64,000 bases of DNA from Candidatus Kaistia colombiensis (GCA_029203105.1 CP119318.1:3176501-3240500), one strand, 5' to 3'; shown: positions 16,979 through 26,415, numbered from the stretch's first letter. Notes: a model not told the origin generated them from the letters alone. Translations and numbers: made by a program.

Positions 16979-17911
16979 ATGAAAAGCCGAAACGCCGCCT
17001 GGTCCGTCTTCGGGATCGGCGCGGTCGCCGTATCGATCTTTATTCTCTACCGTGAGTTTCGCCGTATCTCGTTCGCCGAAGTGGCGGACAGTCTCGCTGC
17101 GATTACATTCGGAAATTGGGCGCTGGCGGTCTGCGCCACCCTCGTCGCCTATGGCGCACTGGCCTGGTACGACCGGATCGCCATCCTGCATCTCGGCAAG
17201 AAGGTCTCCTGGCTGTTCATCTCGCTCTGCTCGTTCACGACCTATGCGCTGTCGCACAATATTGGCGCGTCGGTGATTTCGGGTGCCGTGGTGCGCTACC
17301 GGGCTTATTCGACACGCGGCCTGACCGGCCAGGAAATCGGCCTTCTCATCGTCTTCTGTTCGTTCACATTCGCGCTCGGCACCGTGCTGATGGGCGGCTT
17401 CGTGCTGACGATCGAACCGCATATCGTGCGTCGGCTGATCGATGTGCCGGATTGGGTTTCCTTCGGCGTCGGCGTCATCCTTCTCGCCCTGGTCGGGCTC
17501 TATGCGCTCGGCTCATGGCGCCACTTCCCGCCATGGCAGTTCAAGCGTTTCACGCTGCAATATCCGCGCCTGCCGATTGTCACCCGCCAGATGATGGCCG
17601 GCCCGCTCGAATTGGCGGCGGCCGCGGCGATCATCTATTTCGCGCTGCCGGCAGAGGGAAATCCGGGCTATCTCGTCATCCTCGGCGTGTTCCTCGCTTC
17701 ATTCACGCTGGCGCTGCTGTCGCACGCGCCGGGTGGCTTGGGCGTGCTGGAGGTCACTTTTCTGGCGGCGCTGCCGGAGCTCAATCCCAACGACGTGCTG
17801 GCGGCGCTGATCGTCTTCCGGCTGCTTTACCTCCTCATTCCCTTCGCCTTCGCCCTCATCGTCGTGCTGCTGTTCGAGAAGACGCAGCTCGGTCGCAAGG
17901 ATCTGGATTGA
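16979..17911 (+). CDS. lysylphosphatidylglycerol synthase-like membrane protein (UPF0104)
   Basis: A 310-residue polytopic inner-membrane protein with about eight hydrophobic segments. SHNIGASVISGAVVRYRAYS and LLSHAPGGLGVLEVTFLAALPE are signature blocks of the LPG synthase transmembrane (flippase-like) family. The cytosolic aminoacyl-transferase domain of MprF is absent, so this is the stand-alone YbhN-like form, whose function is not settled. ATG 16979 is chosen because it is directly followed by the first membrane segment. Confidence 0.88.
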   Translation: MKSRNAAWSVFGIGAVAVSIFILYREFRRISFAEVADSLAAITFGNWALAVCATLVAYGALAWYDRIAILHLGKKVSWLFISLCSFTTYALSHNIGASVISGAVVRYRAYSTRGLTGQEIGLLIVFCSFTFALGTVLMGGFVLTIEPHIVRRLIDVPDWVSFGVGVILLALVGLYALGSWRHFPPWQFKRFTLQYPRLPIVTRQMMAGPLELAAAAAIIYFALPAEGNPGYLVILGVFLASFTLALLSHAPGGLGVLEVTFLAALPELNPNDVLAALIVFRLLYLLIPFAFALIVVLLFEKTQLGRKDLD

Positions 17912-17984
17912 GAAGATATATATCGCATATATTACAACGGCATAGATCGACATCCTCATGGGGTATATCAGCATTCGGTGACAG

Positions 17985-18012
17985 AAAAGCCGCGGCATTT
18001 GCCGCGGCTTTT
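17985..18012. terminator. bidirectional intrinsic terminator
   Basis: AAAAGCCGCGGC (17985-17996) and GCCGCGGCTTTT (18001-18012) form a perfect 12-bp stem with a four-base loop. The A/T ends give a U tract for transcripts from either side. It lies between two convergent genes ending at 17911 and 18040. Confidence 0.93.
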
Positions 18013-18039
18013 CTGTTCGTCGTCTGCAAGCGCAGGGGA

Positions 18040-19872
18040 TCAGGCCTTGTCGGCCCCGTGCCGGGCGATCCAGCGGGCGCTGTAGCCGAGCGGATCTTCC
18101 GACAGGCGTTCGACCGCGACGCCAAGATTGGCGGCGCGGATCCGCGCGATGTCCGCCTTGGGCTTGCGGTCCATCGTCAGAACGCCGTTCTGCTCCTGAT
18201 AGGTGTCGGTCAGCTGGGTGTAGCAATAGCCGGCGAGCAGCGACGACCCTGTGGCACCGCGCAGCACGTCGGCATAGCGCATGACGAAGTCGTCCGCGTC
18301 CTTCGCCTGGCTGTAGCCCCAGCCGCTTTCCTGGCCCATGAAGAAGGCGATGCCGCCGAACTCCGTCAACATGACAGGCTGTCCGGCCCAGGCGTGGCCT
18401 TCGAGGGCGAGGGCGAGGGCGCGGCCGGCCGAGCGGAAGGTCGTCAGCGTGTCGCGGAAGGCGGCTTCGGAGCGGTAGCGGCCGTCAAGGACGTCGCCAC
18501 TGTAGTGATAGTCGTGAACGGCGAAGATGTCGGTCGCCATCTGCTCCCAGCCATCATTGCCGCTAACCGGGCGCGACGGATCGAGCGACTTGGTCAGATG
18601 GTAGAGCGCCTGCTGGTAGCTGCGCTGGCGTGCATCATGCGGCAGTTCCGGGATGCCCCAGGACTCGTTGAAAGGCACCCAGGCGACGATGCAGGGATGC
18701 GAATAGTCGCGTTCGATCGCTTCCTGCCATTCGGCCGTGACGCGCGTGATCGCCTCGGTCGAGAAGGCGTAGGCGCTCGGCATTTCCTCCCAGACCAGCA
18801 GGCCCAGCACGTCGGCCCAGTAGAGGAAGCGCGGGTTCTCGATCTTCTGGTGCTTGCGCACGCCGTTAAAGCCAAGCTGCTTGGTCAGCTCGACGTCGCG
18901 GCGCAATTCCGCGTCGCTGGCGGTCATGATGCCTTCCCGCCAATAGCCCTGATCGAGCACCAGGCGGAGGAAATAGGACCGGCCGTTCATGACGAAGCGG
19001 CCATTGGCGGTCGAGACGCCGCGCATGGCGGTGTAGCTCTTCAGAACGTCGACCACGTTGCCGGCAGCGTCGACCAGAGTTACCTCGGCGTCGATCAGCT
19101 GCGGGTGCTCCGGCGACCAGACATACTGCGCGCGCGCATCGTCGATGCCGGGGTCGGGGAGGGCCAACACACGGCGGGTGTCCTTGCCGGTGAGGGCGTA
19201 TTCGTCCTCGACCAGCACCCGCCCCTCGAGCGAGAGCTTGACCCTGAGGCGGCAGCCGCCCGGCTGCGCGACGCGCGCATCGAGACGGATCTCGAAGCGG
19301 GCGAAATCGGCCGTCCAATGCAGCCGGTCGACATGGCTCTTGCCGACGCGCTCGATCCAGACGCTCTGCCAGATGCCGGTCGTGCGCGGATACCAGATGC
19401 CGTGCGGGGCGGCGAGCCAATCCTGCTTGCCGCGCGGCTTGTGCATGTCGGCCGGGTCATCCTCGGCGCGCACGACGATCTCGAACGTGCGGCCCTTGAT
19501 GAGCGCCCCGAGCGCGATGCGGACGGGCGTATGGCCGCCGACATGCGAGGCGGCGTGCTGGCCGTCGATCCAGACGTCGCTCGCATAGTCTATGGCGCCG
19601 AAGTGCAGGATCAGGTCCTGCGTATCGTCCGGCGTCAATTCGTTCGGCAGTTCGACCGTGCGCCGATACCAGACGACGGGATGAAAGCCTTCGTCGTGAA
19701 TGCCGCTGCGCGGCGATTCCGGCACATAGGGCACGTTGATGGTGAGCGGGAAATCCGGCTGATCCGGCCGCTGCCATTGCGCGGCATCGTCATAGGCAAA
19801 CTGCCAGGCGCCATCGAGCAACTGCCATTGGCTGCGCTCCATCTGCGGGCGCGGATGGGTACTGTAGACCAA
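18040..19872 (-). CDS. glycoside hydrolase family 2 (beta-galactosidase/glucuronidase type)
   Basis: About 610 residues with the GH2 order: sugar-binding jelly-roll domain (LDGAWQFAYDD, VVWYRRTVELP), immunoglobulin-like domain, then the TIM barrel. The acid/base Glu is in WVPFNESWGIPE (about residue 401) and the nucleophile Glu in VMLTEFGGIAF (about 503). The best start is TTG 19872, eight bases after GGAGGA; the in-frame upstream ATG at 19896 lies ahead of that site. No signal peptide is seen, so the enzyme is cytoplasmic and would act on imported oligosaccharides. Sugar specificity cannot be set from sequence. Confidence 0.92.
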   Translation of the reverse strand: MVYSTHPRPQMERSQWQLLDGAWQFAYDDAAQWQRPDQPDFPLTINVPYVPESPRSGIHDEGFHPVVWYRRTVELPNELTPDDTQDLILHFGAIDYASDVWIDGQHAASHVGGHTPVRIALGALIKGRTFEIVVRAEDDPADMHKPRGKQDWLAAPHGIWYPRTTGIWQSVWIERVGKSHVDRLHWTADFARFEIRLDARVAQPGGCRLRVKLSLEGRVLVEDEYALTGKDTRRVLALPDPGIDDARAQYVWSPEHPQLIDAEVTLVDAAGNVVDVLKSYTAMRGVSTANGRFVMNGRSYFLRLVLDQGYWREGIMTASDAELRRDVELTKQLGFNGVRKHQKIENPRFLYWADVLGLLVWEEMPSAYAFSTEAITRVTAEWQEAIERDYSHPCIVAWVPFNESWGIPELPHDARQRSYQQALYHLTKSLDPSRPVSGNDGWEQMATDIFAVHDYHYSGDVLDGRYRSEAAFRDTLTTFRSAGRALALALEGHAWAGQPVMLTEFGGIAFFMGQESGWGYSQAKDADDFVMRYADVLRGATGSSLLAGYCYTQLTDTYQEQNGVLTMDRKPKADIARIRAANLGVAVERLSEDPLGYSARWIARHGADKA

Positions 19873-20187
19873 GGGATTTCCTCCAATTCCAAGCACGACA
19901 TGGCGCAGCCGGGCTCCGGCGCAACGTCAGAGGCGACGCCGTTTGGCCCAAGGGCAGGGGACTGCCCTCCTCCATTCTGCGATGACCGTTTCGGTCAATG
20001 GTATTATGATAAGATTGGCATATTGGGGTGTCAAATCGCATCCAGCCAAGCCGGATTTCGAGGGGAAAATGGCCGAATGCCGCCAAATCAGCGCGCTCCG
20101 GTCGCCGCATCGCCCGAAAGCGGCCCCATTGAGGCCGGGAATCAAGCTTCTAGTGCGAGTATCGCTCCGCTGAGCAGAGGAATCGCC

Positions 20188-20898
20188 ATGGCTGAAATCA
20201 AGGACGAGCTCTCCGAGAAGATGTTCCCGCGCGTACCGCGTCTGGTGCTGCTGGGATCCGTTTCGCTCGCCGCTGTGCTGTGCGCCGGCTTCGTGGCGAA
20301 TGCCATGCTGACACGGTCGCAATCGCCCGCCTCGAGCGTGCCGGCCACCGCGCAGATGTATGTGCTGCCGGTGGAAGGCGCCTCCGACACGGCAGCGCCG
20401 ATCCTGCCGGCCGAGCCGCTTCCGACCGCTGAAGTGTCGCCCGACAGCGTCGCATCTGAGGCCGAGAAGAAGGTCGCCGTCATCCCGCCGAAGCCTCTGA
20501 TCAAACCCGCCGAAGCCAAGGCCGTCGCGGCCAAGCCTCGTTGCGAGGCTGACGAGTGCGTCTCGTGGGAAACGACCGTCAGCAAGGCCCTGGCAGCTTC
20601 GGCAGGGCCTGGACAGGCTCGGGTCAGCCCGCCGCATCGCGCCGTGCGGTCCGGCGGCCCGCAGCCCATGCCGGCCGCGATCGAGCCACCCATGGCCGTG
20701 CCGCAGGACGAACCGATGCTGATCGAGCGCGAAGCGTCGACGGTCGGCGGCATGGCCAAGTCGGCAGCCACGAGCGTCGTCACGCAGAGCGGCCGGTTCG
20801 TCGACAACCTGATGCGCTGGAGCGACAAGGCGGTGACGAAGCTGGTGACGCCGCCGCGCTGGGCGTCGGCTGACGAAAACTCGTCGCCGACGCCGTAA
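20188..20898 (+). CDS. hypothetical single-pass membrane protein, Pro/Ala-rich
   Basis: A 236-residue protein starting at ATG 20188. A membrane anchor spans about residues 18-40 (LVLLGSVSLAAVLCAGFVAN), followed by a long periplasmic tail rich in Pro, Ala, Val and Glu, with one closely spaced Cys pair (RCEADECVSWE) near residue 120. No family was recognised. It stands alone, divergent from the GH2 gene. Confidence 0.7.
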   Translation: MAEIKDELSEKMFPRVPRLVLLGSVSLAAVLCAGFVANAMLTRSQSPASSVPATAQMYVLPVEGASDTAAPILPAEPLPTAEVSPDSVASEAEKKVAVIPPKPLIKPAEAKAVAAKPRCEADECVSWETTVSKALAASAGPGQARVSPPHRAVRSGGPQPMPAAIEPPMAVPQDEPMLIEREASTVGGMAKSAATSVVTQSGRFVDNLMRWSDKAVTKLVTPPRWASADENSSPTP

Positions 20899-21494
20899 CC
20901 GTACAGGGCGATACAGACGTCACAGCTGACGGGCCGAGATCAAACCGACCGGGATCGCCAGTCGTCCAAGCCGCAGCTCTCCTGAGTATCCGATTTAGTT
21001 CCATAATATATCTTATGCGAATTGCGGATGTGCAGCTGCCGGTAAGGCTTGTGTGCGGCTTCGTCCCCCCTCAACCGTCGACAGACCGCTTTTTGAACCG
21101 ATGTGGTGCCGGCGCCGGAAGCCGGTCGTGGCCCGTTGACCCGCCGACGCCGATCCGGTTGACGACCAACTCAACCATGGGGACCGTTTGCGTCGCGCGT
21201 CGAGCATTCCATGCCCGACCGTCTCGAACGTCCTCGGCATGGCCGTGGCGTTTCGATCGGCGCTCCATCGGAATTTTCGCGTGCGTCGCCCAGGCGACCC
21301 GGAAGCCGGTTCGGAATTGCTCCGGCTGGTCCGACGGGCCGACTCGTCGGTTCGATTTTATGTTTGGCCTATGTTCCCATGATCTGGGTCGGGTAGGTGG
21401 GTTGGCTACGCCCGCCGGCGTCCGGTCAGTGCCGGGCAGTGGGCACCGCCCTACCCGGTCCGGGCGCCCTCGTCGCCGGCTCCGTTGAGGCAAC
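20899..21494. other. gene-free stretch of about 600 bases
   Basis: Several overlapping short frames exist but none has family features or a convincing start. CGGGTAGG (21390-21397) and CCTACCCG (21450-21457) form the outer arms of a long imperfect GC-rich hairpin that looks like a decayed intergenic repeat. An AT-rich patch at 21002-21015 (ATAATATATCTTAT) could hold a promoter. Confidence 0.5.
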
Positions 21495-22193
21495 TCAGCG
21501 ATCCTTGAAGCCGATGGCGGCATGCGTGCCGTCGCAAAACGGCTTGTTGGCCGACTGGCCGCAGCGGCAGAGCGTCACCCGATTGCGCACCTCATAGGGC
21601 GTGCCGTCAGCTGATTCGACGGGAATGCCGCCACGCACCCAGATCGGCCCGGCGACGCCTTGCTGCGGGTCCTCGACGATGACCATCGAAGGCGGCAGGT
21701 CTGGCTCGACGGGTGCGCGCGTCTGATAGTCCCAGGCGACCAGCCGTCCGGACGGGCATTGGCCGACCTGCCGGACAAAAGCGGCGCGTTCCGGCTCGAG
21801 CGTGGCCTGCGAGACCGTATTCCAGACCTTGCCGTCGCGATCGCAGAAGCGCGCGAAGGCGCAGAGCGACTCGGCGTCGGTCAGCGCCAAGGCGGGACCG
21901 TCGATCTCCTGCGCTAAGGCGGCGTAGGGCTGCCGGCTCGCCGTCTCATCGCCGATGAAGCCGATCCGCGCATGTGTCCCGTCGCAGAACGGCTTGGTCG
22001 CCGAATGGCCGCAGCGGCAGAGCTTGTAGGCAGCCGTCTCGGGCTCGATCGTCTCGATCTCGACCCACTCGATCGACTCCCCGGCGGCATTGCTACCGAT
22101 GGCCTGCCGGCTCAAGGGAACATGCCCTCGGACCAGATATGGGCCATCCTTGGTGACGGTGATCCTCATGCCAGACGGCGACGTCTTGTCCAC
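21495..22193 (-). CDS. CDGSH iron-sulfur protein with two CDGSH motifs
   Basis: A 232-residue protein with two near-identical CDGSH motifs: LCRCGHSATKPFCDGTHARI at about residues 57-76 and LCRCGQSANKPFCDGTHAAI near the C-terminus. In this family each motif (C-x-C-x(2)-[ST]-x(3)-P-x-C-D-G-x-H) binds one 2Fe-2S cluster with 3Cys-1His ligation. Between them lies a divergent-ferredoxin-like domain (ALTDAESLCAFARFCDRDGK). GTG 22193 has AAGGA upstream. Roles in electron transfer or iron-sulfur handling are likely but unproven; the gene is not in an obvious operon. Confidence 0.88.
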   Translation of the reverse strand: MDKTSPSGMRITVTKDGPYLVRGHVPLSRQAIGSNAAGESIEWVEIETIEPETAAYKLCRCGHSATKPFCDGTHARIGFIGDETASRQPYAALAQEIDGPALALTDAESLCAFARFCDRDGKVWNTVSQATLEPERAAFVRQVGQCPSGRLVAWDYQTRAPVEPDLPPSMVIVEDPQQGVAGPIWVRGGIPVESADGTPYEVRNRVTLCRCGQSANKPFCDGTHAAIGFKDR

Positions 22194-22425
22194 CTTTTGA
22201 TCCTTCCAGGAAGAGCCCGTTGATGGTCGCGCCGACGGCTATGGCGCCGCGAGGTTCGATGCATGGCTTCAACTGGCGCAGGCGGGAGGAGAGTCAATCC
22301 GGGCGGGCTCTCCGATCGCCCTGCCCCTCGCTGTCATGCGGGCTTCATTCTTCCGGGGTAAGAGGCCGACTTTCGCTGCCCCATCTGGGACGAGCGGCCA
22401 TCCTGCCAAACGCACGGATTCTGCC

Positions 22426-23139
22426 ATGACATCGACGACCCTCGAAGATCCGCTCGCCAACTATGCCGCCAGCGCTCGTTCGGCACCGCCGCATCACTTC
22501 GGCCGCCGCTATGACAAGAGTGGTGCCTTCCTGCCGGAGCCCGGCAATACTGTCGTCTGTCATCTGGTTGATAGCTCGGCATCGCAGGCGGCGGTGGTAG
22601 AGGTTCGTCGCCGCATGCAGGCGATGCCCGACGCGAGCCGCCTCGCCTTCACGCCGGTCTCCAGCCTGCACATGACGTTGTTTCAGGGCATCATCGAATA
22701 TCGCCGCAGCCTGCCGTTCTGGCCCGCCGATGTCGCGCTCGATACGGGTATCGACGAGATGACCCGTCTCTATCTCGACCGGCTGGAAGGTTATCGGGGC
22801 GCAGGACCGTTTCGGGTCCAGGTCGTCAACGTGGTTCCGACGGGCCTGACCGTCATCGGCGCGACCGAGGAAGATCGGCGTGCGATGCGGGCGTGGCGCG
22901 ACGCCTTTGCCGAGACGTTCGGCTATCGCCATCCCGATCATGACGGCTACGTGTTCCACGTCACGCTGGCCTATGTGATCGATTGGCTCGACGGCGATCG
23001 CCTGCCCGCCTGGCGCGCGCTGTTCGACGATTGTCTCGCCCTGCTCCAGCGCGAAGCGCCGATCCTTGAGCTCGAGCCACCGGCCTTCTGCAGCTTCGAC
23101 GACATGAACCATTTCGAGCCGCTGCGCATCTTCGGCTGA
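22426..23139 (+). CDS. DUF1868 family, 2H phosphodiesterase-like protein
   Basis: A 237-residue protein. Two His motifs, SLHMTLFQG and VFHVTLAYV, about 95 residues apart, fit the paired H-x-[TS] active site of the 2H phosphoesterase superfamily, and the overall sequence matches DUF1868. ATG 22426 is used because homology-like sequence begins soon after it. The substrate is unknown; relatives process 2',3'-cyclic phosphates or ADP-ribose products. It converges with the Old Yellow Enzyme gene across a strong hairpin. Confidence 0.8.
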   Translation: MTSTTLEDPLANYAASARSAPPHHFGRRYDKSGAFLPEPGNTVVCHLVDSSASQAAVVEVRRRMQAMPDASRLAFTPVSSLHMTLFQGIIEYRRSLPFWPADVALDTGIDEMTRLYLDRLEGYRGAGPFRVQVVNVVPTGLTVIGATEEDRRAMRAWRDAFAETFGYRHPDHDGYVFHVTLAYVIDWLDGDRLPAWRALFDDCLALLQREAPILELEPPAFCSFDDMNHFEPLRIFG

Positions 23140-23159
23140 ACCGGATCTTTCAGCCCTGC

Positions 23160-23194
23160 CCCGCTGCCCGCGACCCCTTGGGTCCGGCAGCGGG
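23160..23194. terminator. strong hairpin between convergent genes
   Basis: Outer arms CCCGCTGCC (23160-23168) and GGCAGCGGG (23186-23194) and an inner GACCC/GGGTC pair form a nearly continuous stem with a CTT loop. There is no T run. Position between genes ending at 23139 and 23208 supports a termination role. Confidence 0.6.
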
Positions 23195-23207
23195 ATTGGG
23201 GCGTTCG

Positions 23208-24269
23208 TCAGTCGACGGTCTCGAGCGTCGGATAGTCGGTGTAGCCCTTGGCGCCCGGCGTATAGAAGGTTGACGGATCGGGCTCGTTGAGCGGGGCGTC
23301 GATCACGAAGCGATGGGCAAGGTCCGGCGAGGCAATGTACTTGCGCCCGAAGGCCACCGCGTCGGCCGTGCCCGCACGGATCAGGCGCTCGGCATCAGCC
23401 TTGCTCATTCCCTGATTGGCGATGACGACCCCGCCAAAGGCTCGCTTGATCTCGCTGAGCAGGCTATCCGGCCCCTCGCGCTCGATGACGAAGAGGAAGG
23501 CAATACCGCGCCGCTTCAACTCCGAGGCGACGTAGGTGAACAGCGCATGCGGGTTGCTGTCGCCCATGCCGTGATCGTCGCCACGCGGTCGCAGATGCGC
23601 CGCGACGCGATCCGGTCCCCAGACGGAAATCGCCGCATCGACGATCTCCAGCATGAAGCGGGCGCGGTTTTCGACCGAGCCGCCATAGCGGTCGGTGCGG
23701 CGGTTGGTGCCATCCTGCAGGAACTGGTCGATCAGATAGCCGTTGGCGCCATGCACGTCGACGCCGTCGAAGCCGGCCCGCTTGGCATTCTCGGCGCCGC
23801 GACCAAAGTCCTCGACGATACCGGGGATCTCGTCCGTCTCGAGCGCGCGCGGCACGACATAGGGCCGGACCGGGCGCAGCAGGCTGACATTGCCTTCCGG
23901 GGCGACGGCGCTCGGCGCGACCGGCAGCTCGCCGCCGAGAAGCACGGGATCGGAGATGCGGCCGACATGCCAGAGCTGCGAAACGATGCGGCCGCCGGCG
24001 TCATGCACCGCCTTGGTGACGAGCTTCCAGCCTTCGACCTGCTCGTCGGACCAGAGGCCCGGCGTGCCGGTGTAGCCGACGCCCTGCGGGGTGACGCTGG
24101 TCGCCTCGCTGATGATCAGGCCAGCCGCCGCGCGTTGCGCGTAGTACTCGGCCATCAGCGCGTTCGGGATGCGCTCGTCCCCTGCCCGGCTGCGCGTCAA
24201 TGGCGCCATGACGATACGGTTGGGCAGGCGAAGCGCTCCCGCCTGAAGCGGTTCGAATAGCAAAGACAT
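23208..24269 (-). CDS. alkene reductase, Old Yellow Enzyme family
   Basis: A 353-residue FMN-dependent NAD(P)H oxidoreductase. The start MSLLFEPLQAGALRLPNRIV, FMN-binding MAPLTRSRAG, the block SQLWHVGRISDP, FDGVDVHGANGYLIDQFLQDG with NRRTDRYGGSVENR, and RAGTADAVAFGRKYIASPDL are classic OYE signatures. The usual substrate-binding His/His or His/Asn pair is represented by HGANGY. Members reduce activated C=C bonds and nitro-compounds. ATG 24269 has GGAGATCC upstream. The adjacent truncated haemoglobin gene lies upstream on the same strand. Confidence 0.93.
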   Translation of the reverse strand: MSLLFEPLQAGALRLPNRIVMAPLTRSRAGDERIPNALMAEYYAQRAAAGLIISEATSVTPQGVGYTGTPGLWSDEQVEGWKLVTKAVHDAGGRIVSQLWHVGRISDPVLLGGELPVAPSAVAPEGNVSLLRPVRPYVVPRALETDEIPGIVEDFGRGAENAKRAGFDGVDVHGANGYLIDQFLQDGTNRRTDRYGGSVENRARFMLEIVDAAISVWGPDRVAAHLRPRGDDHGMGDSNPHALFTYVASELKRRGIAFLFVIEREGPDSLLSEIKRAFGGVVIANQGMSKADAERLIRAGTADAVAFGRKYIASPDLAHRFVIDAPLNEPDPSTFYTPGAKGYTDYPTLETVD

Positions 24270-24382
24270 GAATGGAGGATCTCCTGGCAGTGCGCAACAA
24301 TTGGTCTGTGTCCCTGACCAATATAGGGTGCGCCGCAGGCCTCGCAATCTCGGGCGGAAGCGCCCTGCCCGCCGAGGCTCGA

Positions 24383-24808
24383 CTAAGACGGGAAAGCGTG
24401 CCGCGGCGAGCGGAACTCGCCGCGCACCGTGCCGATGCCGAGTTCGAAGCTGTCGGCGATGCGGTTGGCGCGATCGATGAAAATCGCTGCGCCGTCCGGC
24501 GGCATGATCTCGGCCGCCGTGGCGCGGAAAAGCGCCAGCCAACGGTCGAAATGCGCCGCCTCGATCGGCAGGCGCAGATGCTTCTGCATCGGCCGGCCCT
24601 GATAGCGGCCGGTCCGCAACACGACGTTGGACCAGAAGGCGCAGAGCTTTTCGAGGTGTTCGGGCCAGTCGTCGACCTGCGCCTCGAAGATCGGGCCGAT
24701 CAGCTCGTCGTGTCGGACGCGGTCGTAAAAGGTGTGCACCAGCGTCCGGATCGAGGCTTCGTCCACGCCGGCGATACTGTGCCCGAACCCGCTGGTCTCG
24801 ACGGTCAT
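24383..24808 (-). CDS. group III truncated haemoglobin
   Basis: A 141-residue heme protein. SIRTLVHTFYDRVRHDELIG is the B/C-helix region, WPEHLEKLCAFWSNVVL the E-helix region, and HLRLPIEAAHFDRWLALF contains the proximal His and F-helix; the arrangement fits group III truncated globins. These bind O2, NO or CO and may protect against nitrosative stress. ATG 24808 begins MTVETSGFGHS. It is 113 bases upstream of the OYE gene on the same strand, so co-expression is possible. Confidence 0.88.
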   Translation of the reverse strand: MTVETSGFGHSIAGVDEASIRTLVHTFYDRVRHDELIGPIFEAQVDDWPEHLEKLCAFWSNVVLRTGRYQGRPMQKHLRLPIEAAHFDRWLALFRATAAEIMPPDGAAIFIDRANRIADSFELGIGTVRGEFRSPRHAFPS

Positions 24809-25053
24809 GTCATTCTCCGATGCGCCCGATCGTCCCACAGCTAGGCGTAAGGGCGCATCGGAACAAGCCCGGGCGACAAGCCGCCGCAAGGTTTGTCAAT
24901 GTTTGCATTGACAGATACCGGCCAGTTCGACAGAAAACGCGCCAGAATAGAACGATGAAAAGGTGGCCGTCCCGTCGACCCGACCGCGCATGTGCGCGGC
25001 GCGCCTGACGCCCCGTCGCACCGACCCGCCGCCGACCAACCGAGACAATCTGC

Positions 25054-26371
25054 ATGAACAGCGAAGCGCCGCGCATTTCCTTTGTCAGCCTCGGCTGCCC
25101 GAAAGCCCTGGTCGATTCCGAGCGCATCATCACGCTCTGCGCGCCGAGGGCTACGAGCTCTCGCGCAAGCATGACGGCGCCGATCTCGTCATCGTCAACA
25201 CCTGCGGCTTCCTCGACAGCGCCAAGGCGGAAGTCGCTCGAGGCGATCGGCACGGCGCATGAGCGAGAACGGCAAGGTCATCGTCACCGGCTGCATGGGC
25301 GCCGAGCCCGAGCAGATCCGCGCCGCCTTCCCGAACGTGCTCGCGATCACCGGCCCGCAGCAATATGAGAGCGTGCTCGGCGCCGTGCATACGGCGGTGC
25401 CGCCGGCGCATGATCCCTTCGTCGACCTGGTGCCGCCGCAGGGCATCAAGCTGACGCCGCGCCACTACGCCTATCTGAAGATCTCCGAAGGCTGCAACAA
25501 CCGCTGCACCTTCTGCATCATCCCGAAGCTGCGCGGCGACCTCGTCGCCGGCCGGCCGGCGACGTGCTGCGCGAGGCCGAGAAGCTCGTGAAGGCCGGCG
25601 TCAAGGAGCTGCTGGTCATCTCGCAGGATACGAGCGCCTATGGCGTCGACCTGAAATACGAGCCAGCAAGTGGCAGGACCGCGAGGTGCGCGCCAAATTC
25701 CTCGACCTCTCGCAGGCGCTCGGCGAGCTCGGCGCCTGGGTGCGCATGCACTATGTCTACCCCTACCCGCATGTCGACCGAGGTCGATCGAGCTGATGGC
25801 CGAGGGCAAGGTCCTTCCCTATCTCGACATCCCGTTCCAGCACGCGAGCCCCACGTGCTGAAGGCGATGCGCCGCCCGGCACCAGGAGAAGACGCTCGAC
25901 CGCATCCACAATGGCGCGAGATCTGCCCGGACCTCGCCGTGCGCTCGACCTTCATCGTCGGCTTCCCCGGCGAGACCGAGGAGGATTTCGAGTATCCTGC
26001 TCGACTGGCTGGACGAAGCGAAGCTCGACCGCGTCGGCTGCTTCAAGTTCGAGCCGGTCGAGGGCGCGCCGGCGAACGAGCTCGGCCAATCCGGTCCCGG
26101 AAGAGGTCAAGGATAGCCGCTGGCATCGCTTCATGAAGCGCCAGCAGGAGATCAGCGCCAAGCGCCTCGCCAAGAAGGTCGGCACGCCGCATCCCGGTCA
26201 TCATCGACGAGAGCAACGGCCTCACCGCCAAGGGCCGCTCCGTCTGGGACGCGCCGGAGATCGACGGCTCGATCCACCTGACCTCGCGCCGGCCGATGCG
26301 CGTCGGCGAGATCGTACACGGCGAAGATCGAAAGCGCCGACGCCTACGATCTGCACGGCGTCGTCGTCTGA
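25054..26371 (+). pseudogene. rimO: ribosomal protein S12 methylthiotransferase RimO, frame-disrupted
   Basis: RimO is a radical-SAM enzyme that methylthiolates Asp of ribosomal protein S12. ATG 25054 starts [20 protein letters not shown]; other frames give [36 protein letters not shown], the radical-SAM motif SEGCNNRCTFCIIPKLRGD, ELLVISQDTSAYGVDLKY, LPYLDIPFQHAS and STFIVGFPGETEEDFE, with a C-terminal TRAM-like region ending at 26371. At least eight small indels are needed, near 25135, 25207, 25253, 25550, 25665, 25782, 25853, 25997 and beyond. All cluster-binding cysteines are present once frames are joined. Confidence 0.87.
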
Positions 26372-26415
26372 TCGTCGGGGCAAGGGCAACGGGCCGCCCT
26401 GCCCCGCCTTCCAGG

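Noticed and set aside
17116..20898. A 1260-codon plus-strand open frame
   Set aside because: Most of it runs antisense through the GH2 gene and across the terminator at 17985; only the last 236 codons, from ATG 20188, have protein-like features. The length reflects GC-rich codon structure.
21015..21523. Overlapping 150-codon frames on both strands in the long gap
   Set aside because: No start context, no domain, Arg/Pro-rich composition; better explained as gene-free DNA with a decayed repeat.
24270..24382. Small gene between OYE and the truncated haemoglobin
   Set aside because: Only 113 bases with no start plus ribosome-binding site in any frame.
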